Source: CADCWK01 sp964244115
GTDB taxonomy: Bacteria > Chloroflexota > Chloroflexia > Thermomicrobiales > UBA6265
DNA: 47,181 bases
Assembly: GCA_964244115.1 (NCBI GenBank)
Contig: CAXTHM010000025.1
Location: forward strand, 1-47,181
Direction: 5' to 3'
Shown here: piece after piece, positions 42,570 to 47,181 of the stretch
Layout of the letters: each line of letters starts with the position of its first letter
Numbering within the stretch: position 1 is the first letter of the stretch
Made by a program: the position numbers and the translations under genes
Notes under the pieces: model-generated
What the model saw: only the letters and a program-made list of their open reading frames with translations
Database searches by the model: none
What the model was told of the DNA's origin: nothing

Positions 42570-43490
42570 ATGATCGCTCCGTCGGCAACGTCCCAGTCGT
42601 TCCGTGGCCTGGCCACGCTCGGGGAGACCGGCCGACTCCGGCTGGCGATCCAGAAATCGGGTCGGCTGACGGATGCGACGCTCTCGCTCCTGAAGAACAT
42701 CGGGCTGGACTTCGAGAGTTACGGGCAGCGCCTGATCTCCCATTGCGAGAACTTCCCGCTCTCGATCCTCTACAGCCGCGACGACGACATCCCGGGTCTG
42801 GTCGGGCGGGGAACGGTCGATCTCGGCGTCGTCGGCCGCAACCTCCTCTATGAGGAGGGCCAGCCGGTCGAGGAGTTGCTGCCGCTCGGCTTCGGCCAGT
42901 GCTCACTCGTCGTGGCCGTCCTGCGGGAGTCGAGCTACACCGACCCGCGGGAACTGATCGACCTGCGGATCGCGACGAGTTATCCGGTCTCGGTGCGGCG
43001 CTACTTCGCCGACCTCGGCGGCGAGCCGGAGATCGTCCGGCTCAAGGGCTCGGTCGAGGTCGCGCCGGCGCTGGGCAGCGCCGACGCGATCGCCGACCTG
43101 AGCGCGACCGGCTCGTCGCTGATCCTGAACGATCTCCGGCCGATCGCGACGATCCTGAAGTCGGAGGCGGTCCTGATCGCCAACCCGGCGGCGCTGGCCG
43201 ACACGGAGCGGCGCGAGCACATCGACCGGCTGCTGCTCCGGATCCGGGCGGTCCAGGCGGCGCGGCGCTACAAGTACGTCATGATGAACGCGCCGATCGA
43301 GGCGCTGCCCGCGATCCGCCGGGTGCTGCCGGGGCTCAAGGCCCCGACGATCATCCCGCTGGACCATCAGGGCTTCGTCGCCGTCCATGCCGCCATCCGG
43401 GAGGATATCTTCTGGGAATCGGTCGAGCGGCTCAAGGAGGCTGGCGCGACCGAGATCCTGGTCTCGTCGCTGGAGAAGCTTCTGCTCTAA
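42570..43490 (+). CDS. hisG: ATP phosphoribosyltransferase, long form
   Basis: The 306-residue enzyme joins ATP and PRPP in the first histidine step. It has RLRLAIQKSGRLTDATLSLL (22-41), GLVGRGTVDLGVVGRNLLYEE near 76-96, the PRPP loop region GSVEVAPALGSADAIADLSATG near 159-180 with EVAPALGSADAI, and a C-terminal ACT-like regulatory domain (about 225-306; APTIIPLDHQGFVAVHAAIRED) for histidine feedback. Having this domain, it does not need HisZ. GAGGAAG precedes ATG 42570. It is the first gene of the visible his cluster. Confidence 0.96.
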   Translation: MIAPSATSQSFRGLATLGETGRLRLAIQKSGRLTDATLSLLKNIGLDFESYGQRLISHCENFPLSILYSRDDDIPGLVGRGTVDLGVVGRNLLYEEGQPVEELLPLGFGQCSLVVAVLRESSYTDPRELIDLRIATSYPVSVRRYFADLGGEPEIVRLKGSVEVAPALGSADAIADLSATGSSLILNDLRPIATILKSEAVLIANPAALADTERREHIDRLLLRIRAVQAARRYKYVMMNAPIEALPAIRRVLPGLKAPTIIPLDHQGFVAVHAAIREDIFWESVERLKEAGATEILVSSLEKLLL

Positions 43491-43606
43491 CATAGGCAGA
43501 ATAGTCCGATCTGTCAGCGATTCGCCCCGCCACCGTCGGGGCGTCGCAGGACTCGATCGCATCGGTTGCCTCGTCTCGGCAACAGGGAAAGTCAGAGGGA
43601 ACGTCC

Positions 43607-44734
43607 ATGGTCAGCGCCGCGCCCCAGTCCGCCACCGGTTTCGATCGCCTGATCCGTCCCGCGCTTCGGCACGCGGAGGCGTACATCCCGGCGACGGTCG
43701 AGACCAGCGACGAGCATCCGGGCCGCGAGATCAAGCTGGACATGAACGAGTCGCCGTACGGCCCGTCGCCGAAGGTGGCTGAGGCGCTGGCGACCTTCCA
43801 CCTGACGAACCGCTACCCGAGCGTCCAGCAGGATCATCTCCGGGCCGCGATCGGCGCGTTCGCCGGAGTCGACGCGCGCCAGGTCGTGCCGGGCGCCGGG
43901 ATGGATGACGTCCTGACCAACCTCTACACGACGTTCGTCGACCACGGCGACGAGGTCGTGATCGCCGATCCGACGTTCGGGGTCTACCGCCACGCGATCG
44001 GCGTTCGAGGCGGGATCGTCGTGGACGTTCCGCTCGGTGGCCGGCCGAACTTCGCGTTCGACGTCGACGCGGTGCTGGCGGCGATCACCGACCGGACCAA
44101 GCTGGTCATGGTCTGCAACCCGAACAACCCGACCGGGCACCTTATCCCCGACGCCGACATCGAGCGGCTCGTCCGGGAGGCGTCGTGCCTGGTCGTAGTC
44201 GATGAGGCCTACGCCGAGTTCTCCGGGCAGTCCCAGATCGGGCTAATGGGGCGGTACGAGAACGTCTGCGTGCTGCGGACCCTGAGCAAGTGGGCGGGGC
44301 TGGCGGGGATGCGGATCGGGTACGGTATCTTCCCGGAGTGGATGCTGGGCGCGATCTGGTCGGCGGTACCGGCCTTCTGCAATATCTCGACGGCGGCCGA
44401 ATCGGCCGCGATCGCCGCCCTCGACGATGCCGACTACCTCCGTGGTGTGGTTCAGCGCATGGTCGCCGACCGCGACGCGCTCTCGGACCGCCTCGCCGCC
44501 ATCGACGGCGTGGTCCCGTTCACCTCGGCGACGAATTTCCTGCTCTTCAGCCTGCCGGTAGCTGACGCCGGGCCGATCCACCAGGAACTTGGGCGCCGGG
44601 GCATCCATGTTCGCTTCTTCGCGAACCCCGCCCACCAGATGCGCGACTGCCTGCGGGTGAGTATCGGCACGGCCGAGGAGAACACGCTGTTCGCCAACGA
44701 GCTCGAGCGGATCCTCGCGGAGCGACGGGTATGA
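43607..44734 (+). CDS. hisC: Histidinol-phosphate aminotransferase
   Basis: The 375-residue PLP enzyme converts imidazole acetol phosphate to histidinol phosphate. It has KLDMNESPYGPSP near 44-56, VMVCNPNNPTGHLIP near 165-179, VVVDEAYAEFSG near 193-204 with the PLP Asp, and the Schiff-base lysine in VLRTLSKWAGLAGMRIGYG near 222-240 (SK). AGAGGGAACG lies before ATG 43607. The 116-base spacer after hisG contains a 7-bp hairpin (CGCCCCG/CGGGGCG). Its end overlaps hisB by four bases. Confidence 0.95.
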   Translation: MVSAAPQSATGFDRLIRPALRHAEAYIPATVETSDEHPGREIKLDMNESPYGPSPKVAEALATFHLTNRYPSVQQDHLRAAIGAFAGVDARQVVPGAGMDDVLTNLYTTFVDHGDEVVIADPTFGVYRHAIGVRGGIVVDVPLGGRPNFAFDVDAVLAAITDRTKLVMVCNPNNPTGHLIPDADIERLVREASCLVVVDEAYAEFSGQSQIGLMGRYENVCVLRTLSKWAGLAGMRIGYGIFPEWMLGAIWSAVPAFCNISTAAESAAIAALDDADYLRGVVQRMVADRDALSDRLAAIDGVVPFTSATNFLLFSLPVADAGPIHQELGRRGIHVRFFANPAHQMRDCLRVSIGTAEENTLFANELERILAERRV

Positions 44735-45354
44735 CCGGTCTGGTTCGTCACGAGGTCCACACCGAGCGCAGGGCGAGCGTTGAGCGGTCGACGGGAGAGA
44801 CGACGATCTCGCTCTGGATCGACCTCGACGGCTCTGGCTCGGCCCAGGTCGCGACCGGCGTCGCCTTCCTCGACCATATGCTGGACGCGCTGGCTCGCCA
44901 CGGCCAGATCGACCTGCGGGTCAAGGCGACCGGCGACGCCGCGATGGACCCCCACCACACGGTCGAGGACGTGGGCATCGCTCTCGGGACCGCGATCCGG
45001 CAGGCGCTCGGTGCCCGAAACGGGATCGCCCGGTATGGCCACGCCTACGCGCCGCTCGACGAGGCCCTGGCCCGGACGGTGATCGATATCTCCGGGCGGC
45101 CGTTCTTTCACTTTGAAGCCATCATGCCCGAGCCGATGATCGGCCTGGACTTCGCCAGCAGCCTGGTCGAGGAGTTCTGGCGGTCGCTCGTCGTCAACGC
45201 CGGGCTGACGGTCCATATCGACCTGATCCGGTCGCGCAACGCCCATCACGCGGCCGAGGCGATCTTCAAGTCGGCGGCGGTCGCGCTCCACCATGCGACG
45301 CGCATCACGCGCGACCCGGCCGCAGTCCCCTCCACCAAGGGTATGCTGGCCTGA
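44731..45354 (+). CDS. hisB: Imidazoleglycerol-phosphate dehydratase (monofunctional)
   Basis: The 207-residue Mn enzyme dehydrates imidazole glycerol phosphate. Tandem-repeat metal motifs are both visible: FLDHMLDALARH (48-59), DPHHTVEDVGIALG near 75-88, and YAPLDEALARTVIDISGRP plus RNAHHAAEAIFKS near 171-183. There is no phosphatase domain, so histidinol phosphatase must be encoded elsewhere. ATG overlaps the hisC stop (ATGA). The first 10-12 residues are extra relative to short HisB proteins. Confidence 0.96.
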   Translation: MTGLVRHEVHTERRASVERSTGETTISLWIDLDGSGSAQVATGVAFLDHMLDALARHGQIDLRVKATGDAAMDPHHTVEDVGIALGTAIRQALGARNGIARYGHAYAPLDEALARTVIDISGRPFFHFEAIMPEPMIGLDFASSLVEEFWRSLVVNAGLTVHIDLIRSRNAHHAAEAIFKSAAVALHHATRITRDPAAVPSTKGMLA

Positions 45355-45407
45355 TCGACAGGCATCACCCGGAGCGCCAATCCCCACCGTCGTGACAAGG
45401 ACTCCAT

Positions 45408-46040
45408 ATGATCGCTGTGATCGACTACGGGGCGGGCAATCTCCGCTCCATTTCGCGTGCCCTCGAAGCGGCCGGCGCCGAGGTGACCGTCACCAGTGAC
45501 CCGGACGAGATCGCCCGGGCCGAGGCGGTCGTGCTGCCCGGTGTCGGTGCCGCTGCCCACGCGATGACCCGGCTCACTGAGCTCGACCTCGTCCAGCCGA
45601 TCCGGGCGGCGGCTGAGAGCGGCAAGCCGTTCATGGGGATCTGCCTCGGGATGCAACTGCTGTTCGACCACCAGGAGGAGGGCGACTCGCAGGGTCTCGG
45701 GCTGATCCCCGGCCGGGTCCGATCGCTGGAGGCCAACGTCAAGGTGCCGCACATGGGCTGGAACCAGTCCCGGGTCGTTCGGCCGGGGCCGCTCGGAGAT
45801 GAGGGGGACGAGCGGTTCTACTACTTCGTTCACTCCTACGTCGTCGAGCCGGACGACCCGGACGTGATCGCCGCCGAGGCGAGCTATGGCACGACCTTCC
45901 CAAGCGTGGTCGTCCGCGACAACATCTGGGGCACACAGTTCCACCCCGAGAAGAGCGGCACCGACGGGCTGGCCCTGGTCGACCGGTTCGTCGCCCAGAC
46001 GCGTCGTGCCGGAGCGGTGAGCGGGACGGGGGGACGATGA
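45408..46040 (+). CDS. hisH: Imidazole glycerol phosphate synthase, glutaminase subunit
   Basis: The 210-residue class I glutaminase supplies ammonia to HisF. It has VIDYGAGNLRSISRAL (4-19), the nucleophile Cys in GICLGMQLLFD near 81-91, VPHMGWNQ near 113-120, and the His-Glu pair in GTQFHPEKSG near 180-189. AAGGA precedes ATG 45408. Its stop overlaps hisA by four bases. Confidence 0.96.
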   Translation: MIAVIDYGAGNLRSISRALEAAGAEVTVTSDPDEIARAEAVVLPGVGAAAHAMTRLTELDLVQPIRAAAESGKPFMGICLGMQLLFDHQEEGDSQGLGLIPGRVRSLEANVKVPHMGWNQSRVVRPGPLGDEGDERFYYFVHSYVVEPDDPDVIAAEASYGTTFPSVVVRDNIWGTQFHPEKSGTDGLALVDRFVAQTRRAGAVSGTGGR

Positions 46041-46816
46041 TCATCTACCCGAGCATCGACATCCGCGACGGCCGCTGCGTCCGGCTGGTCGAGGGCGACT
46101 TCGCCCGCGAGACGATCTACGACGATGACCCGGTCCGTGTTGCGACGCGCTGGGCCGAGGCCGGCGCGGAGTGGATCCACATCGTCGATCTCGACGGGTC
46201 GCTGCAGAAGCGGCCGGTCAGCATCGACATCATCGCCAGCATCCGGTCCGTCGTCTCGGCGTCCGTACGCCTCCAGGTCGGGGGCGGCATCCGGACGATG
46301 GCCCACCTGGATCAGGTCTTCGCCGTCGGTGTGGACCGAGCAGTGCTCGGGTCGGTCGCGATCGATGATCCCGAGCTCGTCGCGACCGCCGTCGAGCGGT
46401 GGGGCGACCGGATCGCCGTCGGGCTGGACGCCCGGAATGGCTTCCTCGCCGCCAACGGCTGGATCGAGCAGACGAAGGTCGCCGCGGCCGACCTCGCGGT
46501 CCGGCTGGGCGCGGTCGGCGTCCGGACGTTCATCTTCACCGACATCGCCCGGGACGGCACCCTGACCGGTCCCAACCTAGAAGCGTTGACCGCGATGGCC
46601 GGCGCCGTGAGCGGGATCGACGGGATCAGGGTCGTCTCGCCGTCACAGGGGTTAATCGCGTCCGGTGGCGTCGCCGGGATCGACGATGTGCCTGCCGTCG
46701 CCGCGACGGGAGCGGCCGGCATGATCATCGGCCGGGCGCTCTACGATGGCCGGATCGACCTCGCCGAGGCGATCGCGCTGGCCCGGACCGTGACGGTCGA
46801 GGGAGTAACACGATGA
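46037..46816 (+). CDS. hisA: 1-(5-phosphoribosyl)-5-[(5-phosphoribosylamino)methylideneamino]imidazole-4-carboxamide isomerase
   Basis: The 259-residue TIM-barrel enzyme performs the Amadori rearrangement of ProFAR. It begins MIIYPSIDIRDGRCVRLVEGDF, where the usual catalytic Asp is in IDIRDG, followed by IVDLDGSLQKRPVSI near 49-63, QVGGGIRTMAHLDQVF near 80-95, FTDIARDGTLTGPNLEAL near 173-190 with the second catalytic Asp, and SGGVAGIDDVPAV near 212-224. The start overlaps the hisH stop and its own stop overlaps hisF. Confidence 0.95.
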   Translation: MIIYPSIDIRDGRCVRLVEGDFARETIYDDDPVRVATRWAEAGAEWIHIVDLDGSLQKRPVSIDIIASIRSVVSASVRLQVGGGIRTMAHLDQVFAVGVDRAVLGSVAIDDPELVATAVERWGDRIAVGLDARNGFLAANGWIEQTKVAAADLAVRLGAVGVRTFIFTDIARDGTLTGPNLEALTAMAGAVSGIDGIRVVSPSQGLIASGGVAGIDDVPAVAATGAAGMIIGRALYDGRIDLAEAIALARTVTVEGVTR

Positions 46817-47181
46817 TGCAGACGACGGTTCAGTCGGCCGCCCCGGTCACGACTCTGACGCGACGCGTGATCCCCTGCCTGGACGTGACCGACGGCCGCG
46901 TCGTCAAAGGCGTCAGCTTCGTCAACCTGCGCGACGCCGGCGACCCGGTCGAGCTGGCGGCGCGGTACAACGCCGAGGGCGCCGATGAACTCGTCTTCCT
47001 CGACATCACGGCGTCCAGTGACAGCCGATCGACCATGATCGACGTCGTCGCCCGGACCGCCGACCAGGTCTTCATCCCGCTCACCGTCGGTGGCGGCGTC
47101 CGGAGTGTGGCGGACATGCGGCAGATGCTCGGGGCCGGAGCGGACAAGGTCTCTGTCAACACGGCCGCGCTCGCCGACCCC
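46813..47181 (+). CDS. hisF: Imidazole glycerol phosphate synthase, cyclase subunit (5' part)
   Basis: The first 123 residues of HisF are visible before the window ends. After about 15 extra residues come TRRVIPCLDVTDGRVVKGVSF with the catalytic first-strand Asp in CLDV, ELVFLDITASSDSR near 62-75, and FIPLTVGGGVRSVADMRQML near 90-109. It forms the synthase with HisH. ATG 46813 overlaps the hisA stop (ATGA); a second ATG directly follows. Confidence 0.96.
   Translation, partial: MMQTTVQSAAPVTTLTRRVIPCLDVTDGRVVKGVSFVNLRDAGDPVELAARYNAEGADELVFLDITASSDSRSTMIDVVARTADQVFIPLTVGGGVRSVADMRQMLGAGADKVSVNTAALADP

Overview
This is a G+C-rich bacterial chromosome segment, gene-dense and lacking tRNA or rRNA genes. 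It contains one run of ten N (38677-38686), so it comes from a scaffolded draft. Three features fit a Chloroflexota bacterium, plausibly Thermomicrobia/Sphaerobacter-like: the F-type ATP synthase operon order (atpI/Z-B-E-F-H-A-G-D-C followed by murA), SpoVS beside RNase Y, and an F420-type Ddn-family protein. This placement is inferred from gene content, not from a search.

Layout. 0.1-8.7 kb is mixed metabolism: a stand-alone PolX-N-terminal-like HhH protein, a sugar-phosphate epimerase/isomerase and Gfo/Idh oxidoreductase pair, a two-domain RsmC/RlmG-like methyltransferase, a rhodanese plus an Fe-S scaffold protein, a pol-beta-fold nucleotidyltransferase and a Ddn-family protein. 9.0-10.3 kb is nadA, with two palindromic operator-like sites on its promoter and a clear intrinsic terminator. 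10.5-13.6 kb (minus strand) is a polysaccharide pair (ugd and a GT4 glycosyltransferase), preceded by an orphan ORF that resembles the C-terminal, Cas11c-like domain of the type I-C CRISPR protein Cas8c/Csd1. 14.1-19.1 kb is one tightly packed plus-strand operon: rny, spoVS, a PHP-domain gene, ispD, ispF, dtd. 19.1-19.7 kb is a gene-free island holding copies of two dispersed intergenic repeat families. 19.7-26.1 kb holds xylulokinase, a type I mannose-6-phosphate isomerase, a class V aminotransferase, two hypothetical genes and an RNase Z-like hydrolase. 26.2-35.5 kb (minus strand) is the complete ATP synthase operon plus a murA whose fosfomycin-target Cys is replaced by Asp. 35.7-41 kb holds an SCO1664-like kinase-fold protein, an FAH-family enzyme, a secreted protein split by the assembly gap, and a YyaL/DUF255 protein. 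41.0-47.2 kb runs from a probably leaderless methyltransferase gene into the histidine cluster hisG-hisC-hisB-hisH-hisA-hisF; hisF is cut by the window end and hisD is not in the cluster.

Themes. Translational coupling by 1- or 4-base overlaps is common (PHP/ispD/ispF/dtd; hisC/hisB; hisH/hisA/hisF). Spacers of the atp operon carry strong RNA hairpins, most notably on both sides of atpE. A perfect 16-bp palindrome overlaps the predicted atp promoter. The least explained items are the orphan Cas8c-C-terminal/Cas11c-like gene and the two palindromic repeat families, which lie only in intergenic DNA. Annotation used reading-frame quality, motif recognition, Shine-Dalgarno (SD) placement and manual hairpin pairing; no database search was run.
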